Positions 14,579 through 22,277 of a stretch of 35,325 nucleotides of DNA are shown piece after piece (the stretch's first letter is position 1; every line of letters begins with the position of its first letter). The notes under the pieces are model-generated. The model saw only the letters and a program-made list of their open reading frames with translations. It was not told the origin of the DNA and did no database searches. Made by a program: the position numbers and the translations under genes. The stretch covers positions 1-35,325 of the forward strand of contig CAIUIT010000100.1 of the NCBI GenBank assembly GCA_903899375.1, in the 5' to 3' direction. The stretch comes from an uncultured Actinomycetes bacterium. GTDB taxonomy: Bacteria > Actinomycetota > Actinomycetes > Nanopelagicales > Nanopelagicaceae.

Positions 14579-15193
14579 ATGCACTCAATAAATCACGCTG
14601 TTATGTCCGTCATGTTCACCGCTTGGGGATACCAACTCACCTATCTGGAATTTTTCGCATTTGTAACCTCAGTTGTCGGAGTGGCATATGGAATTTTCGG
14701 TCCGCGTATCACCTGGCCGTGGTGGAATATCAGTAGCTTGTTATATGCAGGTCTTTTCTTTGAGCAAAAGTATTACGCCAGCGCCCTACTCCAATTCGTC
14801 TTTGTTGCAGGCGGAATTTGGGGTTGGTTCGGATGGGGTCCCAAAGGTGCGAAGCCAGCAAAACTCTCGCTTCGAACCAATCTCTACTGGATCGCTGGAT
14901 ATTTCGTAGCTTGGTTTGCTCTTTATCCTTTGCTCGTACACATCGGGGCTGCGGCATCCCTGACCGATGCCTTTGGTTTTGTCGGAAGTTGCATCGCCCA
15001 GGTATTAATGTGCGTAGAGCGATATGAAGCCTGGCCGCTCTGGTTAGTGGTCGATGGCGTTTATACTTATCAGTTCTGGCACGGCAAGTCTTATCTCACG
15101 GCGATTTTGTACTTCATCTTCGTGCTCTTGGCCATCGGTGGCTGGAAGCGCTGGTTACGAGTGGCGAACATCCCGGCCTCTGCCATGAAGTAA
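14579..15193 (+). CDS. pnuT: PnuC-family transporter, probable thiamine transporter PnuT
   Basis: 204 residues, about seven membrane segments. PnuC-family features: a FAFVTSVVGVAYGIFG first segment, WPWWNISSLLYAGLFFEQKYYASALLQ, GGIWGWFGWGPKGAK and the C-terminal VDGVYTYQFWHGKSYLTAILYFIF. PnuC proteins facilitate uptake of vitamin nucleosides such as nicotinamide riboside (PnuC), riboflavin (PnuX) or thiamine (PnuT), with intracellular phosphorylation trapping the substrate. The TPP riboswitch directly upstream makes thiamine the best assignment. The P-loop kinase gene follows after 9 nt and could in principle help trap a substrate, though it does not look like a thiamine pyrophosphokinase. 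Confidence 0.88.
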   Translation: MHSINHAVMSVMFTAWGYQLTYLEFFAFVTSVVGVAYGIFGPRITWPWWNISSLLYAGLFFEQKYYASALLQFVFVAGGIWGWFGWGPKGAKPAKLSLRTNLYWIAGYFVAWFALYPLLVHIGAAASLTDAFGFVGSCIAQVLMCVERYEAWPLWLVVDGVYTYQFWHGKSYLTAILYFIFVLLAIGGWKRWLRVANIPASAMK

Positions 15194-15202
15194 CTGACAT
15201 AC

Positions 15203-15697
15203 ATGATTATCACTATAGATGGTGTCGCTGGTGCTGGGAAGACAACGTTAGCTAGGCATATGAGCAATGAATACCGCGATCGATTTACTGTAACCGTTAT
15301 TCATATGGATGACCTCTACGAAGGCTGGATCGATCCCCTCGGAGCCTCTCTCACCACAAAGCTCGAACTGATTGTTCAGGCCCATCTCGCGCGGCAACCA
15401 TGTATAACTACGCAATTTGATTGGCTGCGATCACAGCCTGGTCCTTCCTTCAGGATCGAGCCCTCCGAGTTGCTTATACTCGAGGGAGTTGGGTCGGGCC
15501 AGAGTTCAATCCGAGAATTCGTTGAAACTAAGATTTGGATTGACTTAGAACCGATTGTGGGATTGCGCCGCGTACTCGCGCGGGATGGGAATGAGATAGA
15601 AGCCCAGATGGTGGAATTCCTAGAAGAACAGCGAAGGCACTTTATGAAAGAAGGCACGCGTGACGCCGCCGATTTCCACGTGAATGGCCTCAATTAA
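15203..15697 (+). CDS. Uridine kinase-like P-loop kinase
   Basis: 164 residues, a single P-loop domain. Walker A is GVAGAGKTT (residues 7-15), followed by a MDDLYEGW segment at 36-43 like the D-x-F/Y region of uridine kinases, then LLILEGVGSG as Walker B near residues 91-100, and a basic lid region RHFMKEGTRD. It is shorter than a typical uridine kinase (about 210 residues). Substrate unknown: uridine, another nucleoside or a vitamin precursor are possible. It follows the thiamine transporter by 9 nt, so a salvage link is tempting but unproven. The pknB -10 box lies just after its stop. Confidence 0.65.
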   Translation: MIITIDGVAGAGKTTLARHMSNEYRDRFTVTVIHMDDLYEGWIDPLGASLTTKLELIVQAHLARQPCITTQFDWLRSQPGPSFRIEPSELLILEGVGSGQSSIREFVETKIWIDLEPIVGLRRVLARDGNEIEAQMVEFLEEQRRHFMKEGTRDAADFHVNGLN

Positions 15698-15701
15698 CCT
15701 C

Positions 15702-15707
15702 TAAGAT
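15702..15707 (+). promoter_or_regulatory. -10 box of the PASTA kinase gene (leaderless)
   Basis: TAAGAT followed by exactly 6 nt and the GTG at 15714, close to the actinobacterial leaderless promoter pattern. No clear -35 hexamer. Confidence 0.5.
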
Positions 15708-15713
15708 TTAAGC

Positions 15714-17549
15714 GTGTCAGATCTCTCCGGCGAAGTTATCGATAACCGCTATGAGCTCATCTCTCTCATAGCCTCCGGTGGAATGGCCTCAATTTACAAA
15801 GCGACCGACTTACGCCTAGATCGCTTTGTGGCAGTCAAAATTATGCATCCGCATCTGGCGAACGATGACGAGTTTGTGAATAGATTTATTCGCGAAGCAA
15901 AGGCGATCGCCGCACTCTCCCACCCCAACATCGTCTCCATCCAGGACCAAGGATGGAATGAAGGTGGGGCTCAGGCCATCTTCATCGTCATGGAATATGT
16001 GGATGGATTTACCCTGCGTGACCTTCTCCTCGAACGCGGCCACCTGGCTCCTAGCGAGCTCCTCCGTTACATGGTCCCCGTGGTAAGTGCACTTGCGCAG
16101 GCACATAGCCTGGGTATCAATCACCGTGACCTCAAGCCCGAGAATATTTTGATCTCTAAAGATGGCCGGATCAAGATCGCCGATTTTGGGTTGGCTCGTG
16201 GCGGCATGCTCGGAAACACGATGACGGTTGATTCAAGCGTTGTTCTTGGAAGCGTTTCGTATCTCTCCCCTGAACAGGTGGAGCGCGGAATCTCAGATGC
16301 GCGCAGCGATATTTACTCACTTGGAATCATGTTCTTCGAACTTCTGACTGGACGTAAACCATTTGATGGAGACACTCCGATTCAGATCGCCTTTAAACAT
16401 GTCAATGAGAGAGTGCCCGCACCGTCTACTTTGATAAATGGAGTTCCACCATCTCTCGATGCAATCGTTCTCAAAGCAACATCTCCCAATCCTGATCAAC
16501 GTCAGCGCAATGGGGCCGAGTTATTAGATGCGCTACAAAACGCTCAGATAGAGCTCGATCCAAAACGATCACAACTCAGCCTCGACCTGGACTTGCCGCT
16601 TGAGACTCCTTCAACAAAACGCAAAGGCAACCGCCCAGAGGTACGGGTGGGTGCGACGCTAGTTACCAGGGTAAAGAACTTTACTGAACCTCTTTCGATC
16701 AAAAGAAGTGAAACCAGACCCACATTTATCCCCAGCGGTAAAGTCCCCAGCGCAAAAGCGGAGGTACCAGCGATGAGCCACAGTGGTGCAGTGCGACGCA
16801 AAACTTCCAAGCGCGTGAAACGCAATCGATATTTTCTTACTTTAATTCTTCTACTGCTCATCGGAGGTGGCCTGTACAAGTTAGTAGCCTCAAATTCTGG
16901 AATCTCGCTACCTTCCGTCGCTGGAATGAATCAAAGAGATGCGACTTCGACACTTAAAAGTATTGGCATGAATGTCGTAGTTGGAGATAAGCAGTTTGAT
17001 TCCAGCGTTCCCGCTGGTGAAGTTATCTCGTCCTCCCCCGGAGGCGGGGCTCACCTCAAGCTCGGTGGCACTGTTTCACTGACTATCTCACAGGGCGCAC
17101 AGCCAGTTCCGACGCCGACTCCCACGCCGACGCCGACTCCCACGCCCACAACTACCGATTCGACCACCCCGGTCTCCATCACTTCCTATGTCGGCCTTAC
17201 GAGCGGGCAAGCACAGAGCGAACTTACCGCTGCCGGTTTGTCTGTAAATCAATCTTTTGCGTATAGCGATAGCGTCGCTGCTGGAAATGTAATAAGCCAG
17301 AGCCCAGATGGAACGACCCCCGTGTTACCAGGTTCAATAATCTCCATTGTCGTTTCGCAGGGAACTGCCACGGTTTACATCCCAAATATTTACTCACTCT
17401 CGCGCAGCGCTGCCACAACTGCTCTTGAAAACCTGCAACTCAAAGTGGTAGTCAGAAAGATCGGAAACGGTAAATTTGTCACTAATGTCTCCCCTAAGGT
17501 GGGAAGCAAGGTCAAACGTGGCTCTACGGTGGTTATAACGCTCGGGTAG
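15714..17549 (+). CDS. Membrane Ser/Thr protein kinase with PASTA domains
   Basis: 611 residues. Kinase domain about 13-275: glycine loop IASGGMASIY, Lys42 in VAVKIM, catalytic HRDLKPEN (Asp139), DFG 157-159 and SPEQVERG. A basic juxtamembrane linker follows, then one membrane helix at about 373-389, then extracellular PASTA repeats: about 397-461, 488-550 and 553-611. The first two are separated by a Pro-Thr stretch (466-479). This is the PknB/StkP/PrkC layout, in which PASTA domains sense peptidoglycan fragments and the kinase controls growth and division. Known neighbours of pknB (pbpA, rodA, pstP) are not here, so this may be a paralogue. The start is set by the -10 box. Confidence 0.92.
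   Translation: MSDLSGEVIDNRYELISLIASGGMASIYKATDLRLDRFVAVKIMHPHLANDDEFVNRFIREAKAIAALSHPNIVSIQDQGWNEGGAQAIFIVMEYVDGFTLRDLLLERGHLAPSELLRYMVPVVSALAQAHSLGINHRDLKPENILISKDGRIKIADFGLARGGMLGNTMTVDSSVVLGSVSYLSPEQVERGISDARSDIYSLGIMFFELLTGRKPFDGDTPIQIAFKHVNERVPAPSTLINGVPPSLDAIVLKATSPNPDQRQRNGAELLDALQNAQIELDPKRSQLSLDLDLPLETPSTKRKGNRPEVRVGATLVTRVKNFTEPLSIKRSETRPTFIPSGKVPSAKAEVPAMSHSGAVRRKTSKRVKRNRYFLTLILLLLIGGGLYKLVASNSGISLPSVAGMNQRDATSTLKSIGMNVVVGDKQFDSSVPAGEVISSSPGGGAHLKLGGTVSLTISQGAQPVPTPTPTPTPTPTPTTTDSTTPVSITSYVGLTSGQAQSELTAAGLSVNQSFAYSDSVAAGNVISQSPDGTTPVLPGSIISIVVSQGTATVYIPNIYSLSRSAATTALENLQLKVVVRKIGNGKFVTNVSPKVGSKVKRGSTVVITLG
17109..17144 (+). repeat. Tandem 18-bp repeat coding for the Pro-Thr linker
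   Basis: Two perfect copies of CCGACGCCGACTCCCACG encode six residues each (PTPTPT). They lie in the extracellular linker of the kinase. In-frame gain or loss of units would change linker length without breaking the protein. Confidence 0.8.
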
Positions 17550-17552
17550 GCT
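17547..17552 (+). promoter_or_regulatory. -10 box of endonuclease IV gene, overlapping the upstream stop codon
   Basis: TAGGCT includes the TAG stop of the kinase gene and is followed by 6 nt (CCCCCC) and the ATG at 17559. TAGGCT also precedes ogt and the DAHP synthase gene at the same spacing. Confidence 0.5.
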
Positions 17553-17558
17553 CCCCCC

Positions 17559-18440
17559 ATGAGTCCAACAGCTACTCCATCCGCAACACCACGCATCGGT
17601 GCACATACCCCGACTTCAGGCGGTATGGCCAAGCGCTCCATTGAATATGCACTCACTACAGAGGCAGAAGCGATCCAGGTCTTTGCATCAAACCCGCGTG
17701 GTTGGGCGATGCCAGATGCCAATCTTGCTGCAGATACATCATTCCGCGACCGTGCCGCAGAGTTAGATATTCATACCTACGTTCATGCTCCATTTTTGAT
17801 TAATCTCGGATCGCCCACTGTTGCAACCTATGAGAACTCGCTGGCATCAACAGCATATTCTTTAAAGCGAGCACGTGAAATTGGCGCTCTTGGAACAGTC
17901 ATCCACACCGGATCGGCGGTCGATGTAACACATGTGCCAACTGCTTGGAAGCAGATCAAAGAGGGCATGATGCCAGTATTAAATAATTTGAAAGAGTCCG
18001 ATCCGTGGCTGCTTTTGGAACCAACGGCCGGTCAAGGTCAATCACTCGTTAAAAAACTGGATGATCTGCTCCTCTACTTTGAAGCCCTTGAATGGCATCC
18101 CAAGGTAGGCGTCTGTCTCGATACCTGCCATGTCTTTGCCGCGGGACATGACATCGCTAAGAAAGGTGGAATGACCGAGACCCTCGACCTACTAGTTTCC
18201 CTGGTTGGAATTGAGCGCATCAAATTGATCCACACCAATGACTCTATGGATGTTTGCGGGGCCCTTAAAGATCGCCATCAAAATTTGGGTGATGGAGAGA
18301 TTGGGCTCAAGGCTTTTGAAGAGTTGATTGCACATCCAGCAGTTGCTAATGCACCCCTCATTTTAGAAACTCCCGGCCAAGAGCCAGAACACGGTGCTGA
18401 AATCGCCCTCCTGAAAAAAATGAGAAGTAAGCGAAAGTGA
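17559..18440 (+). CDS. nfo: Endonuclease IV (AP endonuclease, AP-endonuclease family 2)
   Basis: 293 residues. TIM-barrel endonuclease IV with the metal-binding residues visible: GAHTPTSGG, HAPFLINLG, VIHTGSA, LLEPTAGQG, CLDTCHVFAAGHD, HTNDSMDVCGALKDRHQNLGDGEIG and LETPGQE. It cuts the phosphodiester bond 5' to abasic sites in base excision repair, using zinc. The ATG comes 9 nt after the kinase stop and is preceded by a TANNNT box whose first three bases are that stop codon, so it may have its own leaderless transcript. The next gene overlaps by 4 nt. The first ten residues are Ser/Thr/Pro-rich and may be non-essential. Confidence 0.92.
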   Translation: MSPTATPSATPRIGAHTPTSGGMAKRSIEYALTTEAEAIQVFASNPRGWAMPDANLAADTSFRDRAAELDIHTYVHAPFLINLGSPTVATYENSLASTAYSLKRAREIGALGTVIHTGSAVDVTHVPTAWKQIKEGMMPVLNNLKESDPWLLLEPTAGQGQSLVKKLDDLLLYFEALEWHPKVGVCLDTCHVFAAGHDIAKKGGMTETLDLLVSLVGIERIKLIHTNDSMDVCGALKDRHQNLGDGEIGLKAFEELIAHPAVANAPLILETPGQEPEHGAEIALLKKMRSKRK

Positions 18441-19336
18441 ATTTTAAGGAACATAAATTAATTCCATCGCTGTTGCTGCTGATAGTCTCGCTGGTTTGGG
18501 GAAGCACCTTTGCGATCATGAAGGATTCGCTGGCTCGAATTGATGTCAATTCATTTCTGGCCTGTCGGTTTATCTTGGCAGCAATCGTCATGGCAGTCAT
18601 TCGCCCGCAATCCTTTCGCCATATCACCCCCAGTTTCTTGCTTCGGGGCGTAGCTGCGGGTCTCTTGCTCGGCTGCGGATATATCTTCCAAACCTTTGGA
18701 TTAACTCTCACAACCGTGGCCAAAGCCGGATTTATCACAGGGCTTTACGCCATTTTCGTTCCATTAATCGGAGCCATCTTCTTCCGAAATCAGATATCGA
18801 AAATCCAATGGTTCGCGGTCACATTGGCAACTATCGGAATGGTCTTTCTCTCTCTTCACGGCTTGACGATGGGCTTGGGCGAATTCTTTGTGCTCATTGG
18901 AGCTCTCTTCTATGCCCTACATATTATTGGATTAGGACGTTGGAGCCCTGATCGTGATTCATATGCCCTCGCCATGATCCAAATGGCAACCGTCGGTTTA
19001 CTAGCTTTGCTCGGATCCTTTAAAAATGGTTTTCACCTCCCTCACGATCAGGGCGTTTGGGCAGTAGTCATCTATTCTGCAATAGCTGCAAGCGCCTTCG
19101 CTTTTATGGTTCAAACCTGGGCGCAGTCATTTATGTCAGCCACGGGTGTTGGCATCATCCTGACCATGGAATATATCTTTGCTGCCGCATTTGGAGTAGC
19201 GCTAGTTCATGAGCGGTTAACCTGGCGGACTATCGTAGGAGGGATATGCATGATGGCTGGCCTATATCTCGTCATTCTCTTCGATGAATCAAAACAGTCC
19301 AAAGCGGCGATCAAACATGAGAAGATTGCCCAATGA
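18437..19336 (+). CDS. EamA-type (DMT superfamily) transporter
   Basis: 299 residues, ten predicted membrane segments forming two EamA repeats (about 10-140 and 152-285). Typical features: VSLVWGSTFAIMKDSL at the start, FILAAIVMA, GFITGLYAIFVPL at the end of the first repeat, and EYIFAAAFGVALVHERLTWRTIVGGICMMAGL in the second. DMT transporters export amino acids, metabolites or drugs. Substrate unknown. The GTG overlaps the nfo stop (GTGA) and its own stop overlaps the threonine aldolase start (ATGA), so co-expression with the aldolase hints at amino-acid export, which is inference. Confidence 0.88.
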   Translation: MNFKEHKLIPSLLLLIVSLVWGSTFAIMKDSLARIDVNSFLACRFILAAIVMAVIRPQSFRHITPSFLLRGVAAGLLLGCGYIFQTFGLTLTTVAKAGFITGLYAIFVPLIGAIFFRNQISKIQWFAVTLATIGMVFLSLHGLTMGLGEFFVLIGALFYALHIIGLGRWSPDRDSYALAMIQMATVGLLALLGSFKNGFHLPHDQGVWAVVIYSAIAASAFAFMVQTWAQSFMSATGVGIILTMEYIFAAAFGVALVHERLTWRTIVGGICMMAGLYLVILFDESKQSKAAIKHEKIAQ

Positions 19337-20376
19337 TTGATCTCCGCTCTGACACTGTAACAAAACCAAGTGATGCCATGCGCGCCGCAATGATGAGTGC
19401 TCCCGTCGGTGACGATGTCTATGGCGATGATCCAACTGCGAATTCCCTAGAAGAACGCGTTGCAGCACTCTTTGGCTTTGAGGCCGGACTCTTCACTTCA
19501 ACTGGTTCACTAGCTAATCAACTTGCCATTCGTCAGTTGGTAAAGCCGGGCGAAGAATTAATAACGGAAACTTTTTCGCATATCGTGCGAGCTGAGTTAG
19601 GCGCTGGCGCAGCATTTAGCGGAATCACCACCCGCACATGGGAATCCCCTCGTGGCATATTGAACGCAGTAGATCCTCTGCGTATCGCGCGCCCCGATTC
19701 TGGTCCATATCAAGTTTCAACGACTGCAATCGCGGTCGAAAATACTCATAACTTTGGTGGCGGAACGGTGCAATCCATCGCTGAAATTAAATTACTCCGT
19801 GAAGCCTCACTCAAACTTGGGCTCACCATGCATCTCGATGGGGCGCGAATCTGGAATGCGCATATTGCATCGGGCATCTCTTTTCTGGAATATGGAAAGT
19901 ACTTTGATACCGTTTCGGTCTGTTTTTCTAAAGGCTTGGGTGCGCCCGTAGGATCGGTAATGCTCTCCAATAAGGAGCGCGTAGCCAGCGCCCGCATTTG
20001 GCGTAAGCGCTACGGAGGTGGCATGCGCCAAATAGGAATGTTGGCTGCCGCCGGACATTACGCACTTGATAACAATATCGAACGACTATCTATCGATCAT
20101 GAACACGCTCGATCACTGGCCTCTTCGGTAAATGCAGTTACTCCAGCGGTAGTAAACCCGGTAGAAGTTGATACAAATATCGTAATTTTAGATATGGCTG
20201 GTGCTTTGATCAGTGCTGCTGATCTAAACGGCCAGCTCAAGATCGCCGGAATATTGGCGAGCACAGTCAGCCCTACTGTTTTACGATTGGTCACTCACCT
20301 AGATGTATCTGCAGCAGATGTAGCAAAGGTTAATTCGGTACTTCCAGAATTAATTGAGCGCGCCTTCAAAGCGTAA
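19333..20376 (+). CDS. ltaE: Low-specificity L-threonine aldolase
   Basis: 347 residues, PLP-dependent fold type I. Starts with IDLRSDTVTKPSDAMRAAM, the family signature, then VGDDVYGDDPTANSLEE, FTSTGSLANQLA, HLDGARIWNA, and the PLP lysine K200 in SVCFSKGLGAPVGS. Cleaves L-threonine or allo-threonine to glycine and acetaldehyde, or runs in reverse. The ATG overlaps the transporter stop. Its last 27 bp overlap the 3' end of the opposing ogt gene. Length and motifs are normal. Confidence 0.92.
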   Translation: MIDLRSDTVTKPSDAMRAAMMSAPVGDDVYGDDPTANSLEERVAALFGFEAGLFTSTGSLANQLAIRQLVKPGEELITETFSHIVRAELGAGAAFSGITTRTWESPRGILNAVDPLRIARPDSGPYQVSTTAIAVENTHNFGGGTVQSIAEIKLLREASLKLGLTMHLDGARIWNAHIASGISFLEYGKYFDTVSVCFSKGLGAPVGSVMLSNKERVASARIWRKRYGGGMRQIGMLAAAGHYALDNNIERLSIDHEHARSLASSVNAVTPAVVNPVEVDTNIVILDMAGALISAADLNGQLKIAGILASTVSPTVLRLVTHLDVSAADVAKVNSVLPELIERAFKA

Positions 20377-20844
20377 TAGCTCTTCTTTGAAATGTAATCC
20401 GTAGGCGTAGTTGCCCAGTTCACCCCCGGTTTTAACAACTCTGTGGCAAGGAATAATCGGAGCAATTAAATTACGGGCACAGGCACTTCCTGCGGCCCGC
20501 ACAGCGCTTGGGGAGCCCGCGCGGTCAGCTAGTTCGGCATAACTCATTGTCTTTCCGGCGGGAATCTTTCGCATCGCCTTCCAGATCGCTTGTGAAAAAT
20601 CTGGACCAGGTTGTCTTACCTTGATTCCATTAAGCGCAGCAAAATCACCATCAAAATAATCTTGAATGAGATCGCTAATAATTGGAATCTCTTTAACCAC
20701 CTTAAAACCCAAGTCATAATCGGATTTATCAAGTCGTGCACTCAACTCGCGCAAAGGTCCAAACCCAGCTGCGAGCAAGACGTGCTCGTTGGCGATCAAT
20801 TGGAGAGTACCTACCGGCGTCTTTGCGGTAGCGGTGAGGAGCAT
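20350..20844 (-). CDS. ogt: Methylated-DNA-protein cysteine S-methyltransferase (Ogt type)
   Basis: 164 residues. The C-terminal DNA-binding domain is clear: FSQAIWKAMRKIPAGKTMSY near 83-102, RAAGSACARN near 116-125, and the active-site motif IPCHRVVKTGGELGNYAYG with acceptor Cys133. It removes alkyl groups from O6-alkylguanine in a single-use reaction. The Ada regulator domain is absent, consistent with Ogt/MGMT. A TAGGCT -10 box 6 nt before the ATG suggests a leaderless transcript. It converges on ltaE with a 27-bp overlap. The O6-alkylguanine repair role is known for the family. Confidence 0.92.
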   Translation of the reverse strand: MLLTATAKTPVGTLQLIANEHVLLAAGFGPLRELSARLDKSDYDLGFKVVKEIPIISDLIQDYFDGDFAALNGIKVRQPGPDFSQAIWKAMRKIPAGKTMSYAELADRAGSPSAVRAAGSACARNLIAPIIPCHRVVKTGGELGNYAYGLHFKEELLRFEGALN

Positions 20845-20850
20845 TTATGA

Positions 20851-20856
20851 AGCCTA
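20851..20856 (-). promoter_or_regulatory. ogt: -10 box of ogt (leaderless)
   Basis: TAGGCT on the minus strand, with 6 nt (TCATAA) before the ATG at 20844. Confidence 0.5.
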
Positions 20857-20892
20857 ATTGAACGTCTACCTAATTAAAAGAGCCAGGACTGG

Positions 20893-22236
20893 TCAGCGAT
20901 CGCGCAACATCTCCGCGACTAAGAATGCCAATTCGAGAGATTGGGTGTGATTTAAGCGGGGGTCGCAGGCAGTTTCATAGCGATTGGCAAGGTCCTCTTC
21001 AGATATCTGTTCGCCGCCGCCGACACATTCAGTGACATCGTCGCCCGTGAGTTCAATGTGAATTCCGCCAGGATGAGTACCGAGCGCCTTATGAACTTCG
21101 AAGAAGCCACGGACCTCATCGAGTACATCATCAAAACGTCGAGTCTTGTATCCGCTTGGAGCCTCGTAGGTATTGCCATGCATTGGGTCGCAAACCCAGA
21201 GCACCTTCGCACCAGATCGATTTACTGCATCAACGAGGGCAGGAAGTTTTTCGCGGACCAGCCCTGCGCCCATACGGGTGATAAAGGTCAAACGTCCCGG
21301 TTCATTAGTAGGGTTCAGAATTCTAATCATGGTCAGAGCATCTTCAGGGGTCGACTTCGGCCCCAATTTAATTCCAATTGGATTATGTATCTTTGATGCA
21401 AAATCTAGATGGGCTCCATCGAGTTGGCGAGTGCGCTCCCCGATCCAAACCATGTGACCAGAAACGTCATAGGCATTACCGGTGCGAGAGTCGATTCGGG
21501 TGAGCGCCTTTTCGTATTCCAGAATGAGAGCTTCGTGGCTAGAGTAAAAATCCACTTTTTTGAAGCTCTCCGGATCGACTCCGGCAGAGGTCATAAAATC
21601 AAGGGCGCGACCGATCTCGTTCGCCATCTGTTCGTAGCGCTGGCCGTAACGTGGATCGTTGGCAAACCCTTTATTCCATTCATGCACTTGGCGCAGATCT
21701 GCAAAGCCACCTTGAGTAAATGCGCGGACCAAATTGAGGGTTGCGGCCGATGTGTTGTAGACCTGGACTAAACGCTGCGGGTTGGGCTGACGCGATTCTT
21801 CGGTGAATTCAATGTCATTAACCGCATCTCCGCGGTAAGCCGGAAGAGTTACTCCATCGCGGGTTTCTAGATCGTTACTGCGTGGCTTGGCAAATTGCCC
21901 AGCCATGCGTCCAACTTTGATGACTGGCAACGATGAGGCATATTGCAAAACTGCCGCCATCTGCAGAATGGTCTTGATGCGATTGCGGATCGAATCTGCA
22001 GTCGCCGAAGCAAATGTCTCGGCACAATCCCCACCTTGCAACCAGAAAGCGCGGCCAGCCTGAGCTTCGGCGACCTTAGCTTTGAGGTTGTCACATTCAC
22101 CAGCAAATACCAGTGGAGGCAACTTCTTCAATTCTTCAACCGCTCTGGCAACGGCAGGGCCGTCGGGTCCGCCTGGCCATTGCGGCTGTTGAGCCGCAAC
22201 AAGTCCAGGAGTAAACAAAGTATCGAGGTTTGTCAT
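20893..22236 (-). CDS. aroG: 3-deoxy-D-arabino-heptulosonate 7-phosphate synthase, class II
   Basis: 447 residues, typical of plant/actinobacterial class II enzymes rather than the roughly 350-residue class I. Signatures include LPPLVFAGECDNLKAKVAE, FWLQGGDCAETFA near 81-93, VIKVGRMAGQFAKPRS, SSHEALILEYEKALTR, WIGERTRQLDGAH, GIKLGPK, WVCDPMHGNT and HIELTGDDVTECVGG. It condenses phosphoenolpyruvate and erythrose-4-phosphate, the first step of the shikimate pathway, with a metal bound by Cys, His, Glu and Asp. A TAGGCT -10 box lies six bases before the ATG. It is transcribed in the same direction as the phosphofructokinase, 41 nt downstream of it. Confidence 0.94.
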   Translation of the reverse strand: MTNLDTLFTPGLVAAQQPQWPGGPDGPAVARAVEELKKLPPLVFAGECDNLKAKVAEAQAGRAFWLQGGDCAETFASATADSIRNRIKTILQMAAVLQYASSLPVIKVGRMAGQFAKPRSNDLETRDGVTLPAYRGDAVNDIEFTEESRQPNPQRLVQVYNTSAATLNLVRAFTQGGFADLRQVHEWNKGFANDPRYGQRYEQMANEIGRALDFMTSAGVDPESFKKVDFYSSHEALILEYEKALTRIDSRTGNAYDVSGHMVWIGERTRQLDGAHLDFASKIHNPIGIKLGPKSTPEDALTMIRILNPTNEPGRLTFITRMGAGLVREKLPALVDAVNRSGAKVLWVCDPMHGNTYEAPSGYKTRRFDDVLDEVRGFFEVHKALGTHPGGIHIELTGDDVTECVGGGEQISEEDLANRYETACDPRLNHTQSLELAFLVAEMLRDR

Positions 22237-22242
22237 GAGGGA

Positions 22243-22248
22243 AGCCTA
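22243..22248 (-). promoter_or_regulatory. aroG: -10 box of the DAHP synthase gene (leaderless)
   Basis: TAGGCT on the minus strand with 6 nt (TCCCTC) before the ATG at 22236; identical hexamer and spacing to ogt and nfo. Confidence 0.5.
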
Positions 22249-22277
22249 GGGAGTTTAGAAGTCAGCGTGACGACTAA

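Noticed and set aside
17109-17144. CRISPR-like short repeat
   Set aside because: Direct tandem copies without spacers that encode the kinase Pro-Thr linker.
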